DNA of 64,000 nucleotides from Neorhodopirellula lusitana (lineage in GTDB: Bacteria > Planctomycetota > Planctomycetia > Pirellulales > Pirellulaceae), in contig NZ_FXUG01000012.1 of assembly GCF_900182915.1 (NCBI RefSeq), positions 124,001 through 188,000 on the forward strand, given 5' to 3'. This document shows positions 46,072-53,947 of the stretch, piece by piece. The translations under genes and the position numbers were made by a program. Positions within the stretch are counted from its first letter, which is position 1, and every line of letters starts with the position of its first letter. The notes beneath the pieces are model-generated. The model ran no database searches, was not told the origin of the DNA, and was given only the letters and a program-made list of their open reading frames with translations.

Positions 46072-46422
46072 TTGCCGGTCCCGAAGTAGCCGCTGCGAAT
46101 CAAAATCCGTAACTGGGCTCGCACGAGGTCAGTTGAACAGGATCCGTAGCTGGAATCCCCAGAGTTCAGGGGAATCGGCGTTTGGGAAAACCGGCGCTCA
46201 GGCAAACCGGCGTTCAGGAAAACTAGATCTTGGACTGGCAACGTTTAGGTTGCGCGGGTTCGGTAAGAGCTCAGTTGCCCGAAGTCTGGCGACATCGGCT
46301 ACGAAACCGGTTAGTCGGAAGATGCGACGGAATGGTTGGGACGCTTGGCCTTGGGGCGAGCGTCCGTGAATGTGCGAATAGATGCAGAAACCGTTTTGAA
46401 ACCAAGCCATGTGGAAATTGCC
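46072..46422. other. Gap with a 16-base tandem repeat in the hydroxyproline operon
   Basis: This 351-base gap inside an otherwise compact operon holds three 16-base units (46175-46222) and no supported gene. The downstream epimerase frame stays open upstream to 46336, but that extension lacks conserved sequence. A separate promoter for the epimerase/dehydrogenase pair might be here. Confidence 0.5.
46175..46222. repeat. 16-base tandem repeat, three copies
   Basis: The units are TCGGCGTTTGGGAAAA, CCGGCGCTCAGGCAAA and CCGGCGTTCAGGAAAA. They lie 104 bases after the DapA-family stop and are diverged at three to five positions. Confidence 0.85.
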
Positions 46423-47466
46423 ATGCAAGTGATTGATTCGCACACCGAAGGCGAGCCGACTCGTGTGATCGTCAGCGGTGGTCCTGACCTAGGGACCGGC
46501 TCACTTACCGAGCGGTTGATACGGTTTCGTGAACAAGCGGATTGTTATCGCGAGTTTGCCGTCAATGAGCCTCGCGGTTGGGAAGCGATCGTTGGAGCGT
46601 TGCTATGCGAGCCGAATGATCCTTCGTGCGATGCTGGCGTGATCTTCTTCAACAATGTTGGTTATCTCGGCATGTGTGGCCATGGAATGATCGGCGTCGC
46701 AGTGACACTGCACTACTTGGGACGTATCGGGCTTGGGATTCAGCGAATTGAAACCCCGGTGGGTGTCGTCACGGTTGATGTGGTCGGTGCCAACGAAGTC
46801 ACCATCGAGAATGTGCCCAGCTATCGGCTCCGCAAGAACGTGCGTGTCGAGGTGGATGGAATCGGTACCGTGGAAGGCGACGTTGCCTGGGGCGGTAATT
46901 GGTTTTTCATGGTCCATGGCTCGCCGGTTCCGTTGAAAAGAGAAAACCTGGATGAGCTTGTCTTGCTGTCCCGGCGTGTCTCGGCGGCGCTCGCGGCTCA
47001 AGGTCACACCGGCGAAAACGGTGCGGTGATTGACCACGTGGAGTTCGCGATTGAGTCGGCGACGCCTCCGGTCGATGGCGAAGGCTGCAACAGCGTGAAC
47101 TTCGTGCTGTGTCCCGGCGGGATCTATGATCGTTCCCCTTGTGGAACGGGGACCAGTGCAAAACTGGCATGCTTGGCTGCCGACGGCACGCTTTTGCCGA
47201 ATGAGCAGTGGATACAAGACAGCGTGACGGGCGGAAGATTCAGAGCGAGTTATCGTCCTGGGGCGTCGCTGCCCGATGGAAAGGAGACCATTGTCGCCAA
47301 AATCACAGGGCGATCCTTCATCTGTGGCGAAACGACTTTGATCAACCAAGAGGGTGATCCGTTCGGGCAGCCTGTTGAAGAAGGGCAGGTCTCGGAACTG
47401 GGACAGGCTTTGAAGGTGAAAGAAGGTTCGGGAGCGAAAAGCATGGGGTCCGACCATGCCTCGTGA
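46423..47466 (+). CDS. 4-hydroxyproline 2-epimerase (proline racemase family)
   Basis: I chose the ATG at 46423, because conserved sequence starts with MQVIDSHTEGEPTRVIV. The 347-residue product has both catalytic cysteines of the proline racemase family: MCGHGMIGV (Cys85) and DRSPCGTGTSAK (Cys240). Because the first residue is Cys rather than Ser/Thr, it is an epimerase and not a trans-3-hydroxyproline dehydratase. It should interconvert trans-4-hydroxy-L-proline and cis-4-hydroxy-D-proline. Family and context agree. The C-terminus overlaps the next gene by 11 bases, so the epimerase and dehydrogenase are translated together. It is separated from the DapA-family gene by a 351-base gap that carries a 16-base tandem repeat. 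Confidence 0.9.
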   Translation: MQVIDSHTEGEPTRVIVSGGPDLGTGSLTERLIRFREQADCYREFAVNEPRGWEAIVGALLCEPNDPSCDAGVIFFNNVGYLGMCGHGMIGVAVTLHYLGRIGLGIQRIETPVGVVTVDVVGANEVTIENVPSYRLRKNVRVEVDGIGTVEGDVAWGGNWFFMVHGSPVPLKRENLDELVLLSRRVSAALAAQGHTGENGAVIDHVEFAIESATPPVDGEGCNSVNFVLCPGGIYDRSPCGTGTSAKLACLAADGTLLPNEQWIQDSVTGGRFRASYRPGASLPDGKETIVAKITGRSFICGETTLINQEGDPFGQPVEEGQVSELGQALKVKEGSGAKSMGSDHAS

Positions 47467-48709
47467 ATCAGACAGCGTCACGATCGTGGGAGCAGGGATT
47501 GTTGGGATCACTTGCGCCCACTATTTGGAACAAGCCGGGTTCAGGGTTACGGTGCTTGATCAGGGGAAGGTTGCCAGTGCGTGTTCGATGGCCAACTGCG
47601 GCTACATCTGTCCCAGTCACGCACTTCCGCTGACTGAACCGGGCGCGTTTCGGGTTGCGATCAGTTCCATGTTCAATCGCAACTCGCCTTTCCGTGTGAA
47701 GCCGCAGTTGAGTCCAGCGGTTTGGAAGTGGATGTTTCAGTTTGCCAAACGTTGCACCCACGAACAGATGCTGGCCGCGGGTAAGCCGCTGCAAGCGATT
47801 CTGGAATCATCGATGTCGGAGTACCATCAGCTGATTTCTGAATTCAAGCTGGACTGCGAATGGAAAGAAGACGGTCTGTTGTACGTTTTGCAAACGCAAC
47901 GAGGGATGGATCATTTCGCGGCCACCGACAAGATTATTAGCGACAACTTCGGCATCGCTGCGCAGCGGATCGATGGCGACGCCTTGCCCGAATTCGACTC
48001 CGGATTGAAACCCGGTTTGGCGGGCGCGTATCTGTATCCGGGAGACACGTCGGTTCGACCCGATAAGCTGAATGCTGCCTTAACGTTCAGTTTGCGATCT
48101 CGCGGCGTCCGGTTTGTGGAAGGGTGCGAACTTAAATCGGTTCGCAAAGAGGCCGGACGTGTGGTCGCTTTGGAGACGTCGAAGGGCGAGTTCGCCAGCG
48201 ATCAATTCGTATTCGCGTTCGGAGCGTGGGCATCGAAATGGGAGTCGGCGCTGCAGTGCTCAATTCCGGTCCAGCCGGGCAAAGGCTACTCGGTCACGAT
48301 GGGACGCACCGCGAACGCCCCAAAGCACCCGATCCTTTTCCCTGAACATAAAGTGGGCGTGTCGCCGTTCGACCAAGGCTTGCGTTTAGGTTCGATGATG
48401 GAATTCGCGGGATATGACCGTTCGATTCCGGATCGTCGTATCCAGCAACTTCGTGATTCGGCACGGCCTTACTTGGTCGCATCGGTGGATGGGCCAGCGG
48501 AATCGAAATGGTTCGGTTGGCGACCGATGACGTGGGACAGTCTGCCCATCATCGGATTGGCAGGCGACCTGCGAAATGCATATCTCGCCACCGGCCACAA
48601 CATGCTGGGCTTGAGTCTTGCGCCCGGGACCGGGCGTCTGATTGCGGAGATGATGACCGGCCAGAAAACGCATCTTCCCAGTGAGCCGTACTCACCAAGC
48701 CGCTTCTAG
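47456..48709 (+). CDS. FAD-dependent D-amino-acid dehydrogenase-like enzyme (D-hydroxyproline dehydrogenase)
   Basis: The protein has 417 residues. The N-terminal FAD fold starts with VTIVGAGIVGITCAHYLEQAG (GxGxxG at 12-17), then a DadA-like core with ANCGYICPSHALPL. A substrate-domain region precedes C-terminal GWRPMTWDSLPIIG and NAYLATGHNMLGLSLAPGTG, as in glycine oxidase/DadA enzymes. It lacks a signal peptide and transmembrane helix. In context it should oxidise cis-4-hydroxy-D-proline to Delta1-pyrroline-4-hydroxy-2-carboxylate, the substrate of the DapA-family enzyme. The electron acceptor is unknown. It overlaps the epimerase by 11 bases. Confidence 0.88.
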   Translation: MPRESDSVTIVGAGIVGITCAHYLEQAGFRVTVLDQGKVASACSMANCGYICPSHALPLTEPGAFRVAISSMFNRNSPFRVKPQLSPAVWKWMFQFAKRCTHEQMLAAGKPLQAILESSMSEYHQLISEFKLDCEWKEDGLLYVLQTQRGMDHFAATDKIISDNFGIAAQRIDGDALPEFDSGLKPGLAGAYLYPGDTSVRPDKLNAALTFSLRSRGVRFVEGCELKSVRKEAGRVVALETSKGEFASDQFVFAFGAWASKWESALQCSIPVQPGKGYSVTMGRTANAPKHPILFPEHKVGVSPFDQGLRLGSMMEFAGYDRSIPDRRIQQLRDSARPYLVASVDGPAESKWFGWRPMTWDSLPIIGLAGDLRNAYLATGHNMLGLSLAPGTGRLIAEMMTGQKTHLPSEPYSPSRF

Positions 48710-48777
48710 CTTTTTCGGCATCGTTCCGGTCATTAAGAGAGCGGTGGGCCAGTGCTGGGAGAGGGGATCGCTTGACC

Positions 48778-49986
48778 TCACTTTGCCGAATACTTGGCTT
48801 TGGTGGCGGTGTTGAATTCGGCCAGCGTCTCGTCGTGGGTGTGGTTTTCGAACTCATAGTTCCACGGCTCGATGTATCGCATGCCGAGTTCTTGTGCCTG
48901 TTTGAAAACGCTGGTGTAGTCTCCGTCTTGGAAACGGTCTTTTTGGTCTGAACGACCAATCACTTGGCCGTAGAGATCGCCTTGATAGTCTTTCAGCAAC
49001 TTGAGCACGTTGCCTTGGTAGGTGGTTTTCCCGGAGATCCACCACATCCCGATACCGACCCGGTTTTCATATTTGGGCTTTTGGAATTCCTTGATTAGGT
49101 CGGCCGGGATTTGATGGCTGCGAAGTAGTTCATGGACTTCGAAGGCGACCGCTTTGTTGGGGAAGGCCTCGAGCACACTTTGGGCAGCTTCGCCGGACGC
49201 TTTGACCCATAGATTGCCAAACAGCATTTCAGCGTGCTTGAGTCGCGAGTTGATGCCAGCAGCTTGCAGAAGTGTTTCGGTGGTGACACCGTTGAAATGC
49301 CCTTCGGTACCATTGCTGGTCATTTGGGGAACGTAGATCAGTTTCAGTCGTGGATCCGTTCCATACTGATTGCCAACCGCAACTAGCATTTCTTTCAAGC
49401 GTTTCTGGACCAGTGGATCCCAGTATTTGGGCATCTCGACCGGGTTGCCACGGAAAGCCATCGAGAACGTTTCGGCTTTTAGATCCGAAACCAACCACTC
49501 TGGCGATAGAGAACGCGGCCGGCTTCTGGCTCGAGAAAAGTTCTCGCGTCCTCGGCTATTGCCGGGCCCTCGGTTGGCTGCCGGACCTCGACTATTTCTG
49601 GCGCCTCGAAAATTGGATCCGCCGCGATTGTTTGCCTCAGGTTGAGTCGACGTCCAGCCACCATGGATGGCGAGCGTCCAGTTCATATTCGGGCGCAGGA
49701 GTCCAATCTGTTGTTCAATGCGAGTGAAGTCGAATTGGCCAGGCTTGGGCTCAATCTCGCTCCAGGTGACTCGAACGAGTCCGCCCTTCATGTTTTTGTT
49801 CAGGACCGCGCGCGGGGTGATCACACTCGCGTAGGTCCCAGTCGGTTTGTCAACTTCCTTGCCTGACGATTCTTTGGCTGATGCTTCCTTACCCAATGCT
49901 TCCTTGCCCAATGCATTTTTGTGCAGTGCACTGGATGTGAGCAGGAAAGGAACAAGCAATAGCGAGAGCGTGTAGTTAGTTTTCAT
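48778..49986 (-). CDS. Secreted GH-like protein with N-terminal LGKEA repeats and Arg-Gly-rich insertion
   Basis: I chose the ATG at 49986 because MKTNYTLSLLLVPFLLTSSA is a proper signal peptide; the frame continues upstream to 50244 with no conserved sequence. The 402-residue product has short repeats after the signal (NALGKEALGKEASAKE) and a region like the first strand of GH-A clan barrels (VTWSEIEPKPGQFDF). A low-complexity insertion (about 120-165) is rich in Asn, Arg and Gly. Conserved-looking blocks then follow, such as GMWWISGKTTYQGN and MRYIEPWNYEFEN. I recognise the fold class only, not a specific family; the catalytic Glu pair cannot be assigned. The gene is convergent with the dehydrogenase gene. 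Confidence 0.62.
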   Translation of the reverse strand: MKTNYTLSLLLVPFLLTSSALHKNALGKEALGKEASAKESSGKEVDKPTGTYASVITPRAVLNKNMKGGLVRVTWSEIEPKPGQFDFTRIEQQIGLLRPNMNWTLAIHGGWTSTQPEANNRGGSNFRGARNSRGPAANRGPGNSRGRENFSRARSRPRSLSPEWLVSDLKAETFSMAFRGNPVEMPKYWDPLVQKRLKEMLVAVGNQYGTDPRLKLIYVPQMTSNGTEGHFNGVTTETLLQAAGINSRLKHAEMLFGNLWVKASGEAAQSVLEAFPNKAVAFEVHELLRSHQIPADLIKEFQKPKYENRVGIGMWWISGKTTYQGNVLKLLKDYQGDLYGQVIGRSDQKDRFQDGDYTSVFKQAQELGMRYIEPWNYEFENHTHDETLAEFNTATKAKYSAK

Positions 49987-50308
49987 CGCGATGAAACACT
50001 TGAAAGAGGGGCAAAGTTTCGGTTCATCCGGAGTGATTTTTATCCGGAGTGATTTTGCCGAGGCGGGCTTCACGATCGACACGGTTGGCAAGGAAACGAT
50101 GCGGGTGACGAGAGCGACTGGTAGGAAACCACGGTCGGAGGTGCTGACGTTTCGCATGAATGACATCCCAGGCGTCGTGTGCTCACGATTGCCCGTCGAT
50201 GGCGTGAACGAAACGAACCATTTGATCTCTCTGGTGAATTCCACGACACTGATGTCTTGGAAGTATGACTTGTTATTTGTTCACCTCCTCTAACCAACTG
50301 ACCGCGGC

Positions 50309-51193
50309 ATGAATGGACTGGCTATTCCAATACGGCTTCGCAAGTGCTGGGGGCCCGCTGCGTTCGTAGCCCTTTTTGTGCTCTTGCTCGGGTTTTCGGC
50401 GGTTGGTTCCCATGCTGAAGAACGAACCAAGGTCGATGCGGATCGATGGCGGAACCAAAAGGTGGAGTCGATTCAGACAAGGATCCCAAGCGCAGAGGCG
50501 AGTGATCATCGATTGGAGCTGCAGGCCAGACAATCTTGGTTGCGACGTTGGACGCCGGGCCAAATGCCGTCCTCGCCCGCTGATGCGCCGGATGAAACCG
50601 GTCTTGTCGACGAGCCATTGCTGGCCAATTTAGATCGTCCGAAAACAATCCAGGTCGATGATTGGCGGACACTAATTGCTTTGCAGACTCGATTGTTGGC
50701 GTCCGACACCGACGAAGAACGCAAAGAGAATTTGCGGACGACGATTGAATTGGCCCGTCAACTCGAAGCAGCACTTTCGCGCCAGCTTTCATCTGAATCA
50801 AAATCGCTAACGGCGCCGACCGGTTGGGTCCTTGCATATACACGATATCGCTTAGGTCGAGCGTTGGCCTATCGCGAACTGCCGGACGTTCGTGAGGTGT
50901 GGCCGATTTCAGATCCGGATCAGTATGAAGAGCAGCTGGTTGCTGCCTATGGTCGGCTGATGAAACAAACCGATGGGAAACGTCGTGAGTTCATCTTGTT
51001 GCAGGACCGGATGTTTCGGCGATCGGGCAAGAAGGGCCGAGCACTGGAACTGTTGGAGGCAAACCGAAATTCAATTGAACCGAAGTGGTACCTGAAAAAG
51101 CGGCGTGATCTGCTACAAGAACTCGGTTGGGATCCGCCTTATCGAGAAGCTGCCCAGCGGTACTTGCAAGCCGGGTACGATGATGAATGGTGA
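50309..51193 (+). CDS. Secreted hypothetical protein, alpha-helical
   Basis: The protein has 294 residues with a signal peptide (about 1-36, ending SAVGSHAEE). The mature part is charged and mostly helical, including LAYTRYRLGRALAYRELPDVR and KKGRALELLEANRNSIEPKWY, which looks like degenerate TPR-type helices. No family is recognised. It lies 135 bases before a Ser/Thr kinase in the same direction. The spacing allows, but does not show, co-transcription. Confidence 0.7.
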   Translation: MNGLAIPIRLRKCWGPAAFVALFVLLLGFSAVGSHAEERTKVDADRWRNQKVESIQTRIPSAEASDHRLELQARQSWLRRWTPGQMPSSPADAPDETGLVDEPLLANLDRPKTIQVDDWRTLIALQTRLLASDTDEERKENLRTTIELARQLEAALSRQLSSESKSLTAPTGWVLAYTRYRLGRALAYRELPDVREVWPISDPDQYEEQLVAAYGRLMKQTDGKRREFILLQDRMFRRSGKKGRALELLEANRNSIEPKWYLKKRRDLLQELGWDPPYREAAQRYLQAGYDDEW

Positions 51194-51327
51194 AAGCTCG
51201 GATTCCACGAGACTGGCAACGCCAAGCTGCACGCACCGCATTCACTGTTTTGTCGCTTCAGTGTTTTCTCACTTTGTCGACGATGTCTGACTCCATCACT
51301 CCCTCCCACAAGCAACTGTTTGCCTGA

Positions 51328-52341
51328 ATGATGCTTTCGCTTTCGAACACTGATATTCAGCTTCCGAATCCTCGCCCCCATGGTCTTGCCAAGTACAGCG
51401 AACTGACCGAGATGGCTCGGGGTGGCAACGGTTTGCTCTATTCGGCTCACGATCAAATTGTTGGACGCACCGTTGCGATCAAAATGCTGTTGCCCGAGCA
51501 CCGGCTGGATCGTGCGCACCGGCGGCGTCTGCTACGTGAAGCACGCGTGACGGCACAACTGGAGCATCCTGGGATCGTGCCCGTGCACGAAATTGGAGAG
51601 GACGACGAGTACGGGATCTACTATGTGATGAAGCGGATTTCGGGCGAGAACTTTTTCTCGGTGCTCCGGCAACTCGGCAAGGGTGACGCAGAAGTGGCCG
51701 CTGCGTTCCCGCTGCACCGACGGATCGAGATCATTCGGGACACGTGCCAAACCTTGGTGTTTGCACACGCGGCCGGGGTGATTCATCGCGACCTGAAACC
51801 AGAGAACATTTGGGTTGGCAACTTCGGTGAAGTCACGCTGTTGGACTGGGGCTTGGCAAAAATCTGGGGGCAGTCCCTGTTACAGGACGGTCGATATCGG
51901 ACCTCGTCGGCCCCTCACGATAAATCCAGTGAAGCGTCGCCATCGGTGAAGCACGACAAGAAGAACCACGAGGTGCCGCAGTTAACGCCCTCGGATCAGT
52001 TGCTCGGGACACCGACTTACATGTCGCCGGAGCAGATCACGGACCAGGATATTGACGAACGCAGTGACGTGTTTTCAGCGGGTGTGTGTCTGTACGAAGC
52101 AATGGCGATCGCCGAGCCGTTTCGCGGAAAGGATCGCAATGATACGTTCGATAACATTCGATTGCGTCAGCCAACTCCACCGAGCGAGCGTTCGCCCAAG
52201 CAACACATCCCTGTCGAAGCCGATCGAATCGTCTTCAAAGCGATCGCGAAACAAACGACCAGCCGATATCAGTCGATGCGTGAACTGATTGCGGACTTGG
52301 ACGAGTTGCTGGTGATCGTCCGTCAAGACGAAACCGAGTGA
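51328..52341 (+). CDS. Hanks-type Ser/Thr protein kinase, soluble
   Basis: The protein has 337 residues. Kinase subdomains are clear: Gly-rich loop MARGGNGLLYSA, VAIKML (Lys52), HRDLKPEN (153-160), DWG (173-175) in place of DFG, and the activation segment LLGTPTYMSPEQ. An insert of about 35 polar residues lies between DWG and the activation loop end. There is no transmembrane helix or extracellular sensor after the kinase domain, so it is a soluble single-domain kinase. DWG is common in planctomycete kinases, so activity is expected. The substrate is unknown. Downstream, a convergent gene ends nearby. Confidence 0.93.
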   Translation: MMLSLSNTDIQLPNPRPHGLAKYSELTEMARGGNGLLYSAHDQIVGRTVAIKMLLPEHRLDRAHRRRLLREARVTAQLEHPGIVPVHEIGEDDEYGIYYVMKRISGENFFSVLRQLGKGDAEVAAAFPLHRRIEIIRDTCQTLVFAHAAGVIHRDLKPENIWVGNFGEVTLLDWGLAKIWGQSLLQDGRYRTSSAPHDKSSEASPSVKHDKKNHEVPQLTPSDQLLGTPTYMSPEQITDQDIDERSDVFSAGVCLYEAMAIAEPFRGKDRNDTFDNIRLRQPTPPSERSPKQHIPVEADRIVFKAIAKQTTSRYQSMRELIADLDELLVIVRQDETE

Positions 52342-52452
52342 AGTTCAAGTCGCTAGCTTTTTGGCGAGCCAGACACGTTTGGATCGCATCGGTGGGATGA
52401 GACTTTGCTATGACCGCGGCTGATTGGTCAGATCACGCCTTGGTGACTCGCG

Positions 52453-53541
52453 TTAGCCCTGGTCGTTGTTCGATTCTAGGGCGGTTGTTACTGCATCACG
52501 CAGTGCCTTCCCACGCAGATCTCGGGCAACGATCTTGCCGTCGGGACCGATCAGCCAGATCGATGGAATCGATTGGATACCGTAGGCTTCAAAGATCTTC
52601 TTGTGCCGTTCGGTGTCGCCGACCCAACCTTGGCGGTAGATCGACGGGCTCTCTTCCAGCAGGTCGCCGGGAAGGTCGATCGATTCATCGACGCTCAAGC
52701 CAATCATCTCAAGACGCTCGCCACCGAAGTCTTCGAAAACCGATTCGAGGTTAGGGAATTCCGCGCGGCAGGGGCCGCACCAGGTTGCCCAAAAATCGAC
52801 AAGCACAAACTTGCCACGGAAGTCAGACAATTTGAATTCGCTTTCGTCATACGCGGTCGCCGTCCAATCGGCGGCAAGGTCGCCCGGCGCAGGAACGTTT
52901 TTGAGCTTGAGGGTCATGTTTGCTTGAAAAGGCTTGTCAGCACTTTTGATAATGAACTGCCGCAAGGCGTGAGCCCGCGCCAGTTGTAGCGTTCGCTCAC
53001 CTTTCGCGGCGGGATGCATGATCATGGCGGTGAGTTGATACCAGGCTGGTTTGATGTTTTCAAAAGCAAACGTGCCATCTTTGGAAAGTTGGGTCTGGTG
53101 GGTTTCTCGCTTTGCACGGGCTTCGTCGGCGGTACGCAAGTAGTCCTGGTAGTCGTCCGACTTCATGAAGTCAGTGTGCCACTTGGACCGTTCCTCGGGC
53201 TCCATCGTACGCCACTCCGGCGGGTAAGGCATGCGAGGGTGTCTGTAGTTGCCTTCCAAAGTGACCACGACTTGGTCAAGCGACAGGCCCTCTGTATTGA
53301 TTCCCTCGGACACATCCGTAGGCATCGTGACTTTGCCTTGGACAGTGCACGTGGCAATTTCAGTCGGTTTGGATTCGGTTTGCGCTTCTTTGGGTGAGTC
53401 GCTTTGAGTCTGTGTATCGCTTTGAGTCTGTATATCGCTTTGAGTCTGTATATCGCTTTGAGTCTGTATATCGCTTTGAGCGTGGACGCTCGTCGAGCAA
53501 ACCAGGACGAGGAGCAAGGGGAGAATTCGCTTCGTGTTCAT
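52453..53541 (-). CDS. Secreted TlpA-like thioredoxin-fold protein with SDIQTQ repeats
   Basis: The protein has 362 residues. A signal peptide (about 1-21, ending SVHA) is followed by a hexapeptide repeat (SDIQTQ/SDTQTQ, about 23-50) and a central domain of unknown fold with an Ig-like character (DQVVVTLEGNYRHP, FAFENIKPAWYQLTAM). The C-terminal TlpA/ResA-like thioredoxin domain (about 220-360) has WCGPC (Trp254-Cys258), SVDESIDLPGDL and a cis-Pro loop IQSIPSIWLIG. It should act as a periplasmic thiol-disulfide reductant, possibly in cytochrome or envelope protein maturation (inference). The repeat is encoded by a perfect DNA-level tandem repeat. Confidence 0.88.
   Translation of the reverse strand: MNTKRILPLLLVLVCSTSVHAQSDIQTQSDIQTQSDIQTQSDTQTQSDSPKEAQTESKPTEIATCTVQGKVTMPTDVSEGINTEGLSLDQVVVTLEGNYRHPRMPYPPEWRTMEPEERSKWHTDFMKSDDYQDYLRTADEARAKRETHQTQLSKDGTFAFENIKPAWYQLTAMIMHPAAKGERTLQLARAHALRQFIIKSADKPFQANMTLKLKNVPAPGDLAADWTATAYDESEFKLSDFRGKFVLVDFWATWCGPCRAEFPNLESVFEDFGGERLEMIGLSVDESIDLPGDLLEESPSIYRQGWVGDTERHKKIFEAYGIQSIPSIWLIGPDGKIVARDLRGKALRDAVTTALESNNDQG
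53401..53480. repeat. 18-base in-frame tandem repeat encoding SDIQTQ
   Basis: Units GCTTTGAGTCTGTATATC (plus strand) recur at 53401, 53419, 53437 and 53455, with a partial copy at 53473; the first carries a single base change. The length is a multiple of three, so copy-number change would lengthen or shorten the exported linker without a frameshift. Confidence 0.93.
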
Positions 53542-53947
53542 GGAAGAATCCGGGGCAATCTGAATGTTGAATGGGGGCTTATGTGCTGGCTTGCCGTGGT
53601 GGCAGTTTAGTGCGAGATCCGATTGCTGACACGTGTGTCAGCCACCAAAGCCATCACCAAAGCCGCCTTGCGTGATGTTCAACTTCATTGCGGCTGGCTA
53701 GCGGCGTAAACGGGCAAGTGACCGCCTTCTGCTAGCCCCCCCCGAAGTTGTGAAGTTTTCTTGAATTCCAGTCATCTGGAGCGTGATTGAGTTGGTTCCA
53801 AAGGAGCGGTGGATAGACTTCCCGCGAAATGTTTGATCGAGGCGACGCGAGAGTTCAAAGTATCGCTTTGTCGTCGCCCACTAGGCGATTTGCGATGCCC
53901 TTCGCCACGCCGTTCCCACCCACCAACCCCTCCCCTCCCAGTCAATC
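53542..53947. other. Divergent gap between TlpA-like and PhoD genes
   Basis: These 406 bases hold the promoters of two divergent genes. The only notable element is the inverted repeat at 53625-53642, followed by a CACCAAAGCC direct repeat. No gene that I can support is present. Confidence 0.5.
53625..53642. promoter_or_regulatory. Perfect 8-bp inverted repeat GCTGACAC-GT-GTGTCAGC
   Basis: The arms are perfect and separated by two bases, 84 bases upstream of the TlpA-like start and about 300 upstream of the PhoD start. The shape fits a dimeric regulator operator better than a terminator, since no T-run follows. A dispersed palindromic repeat is also possible. Confidence 0.5.
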
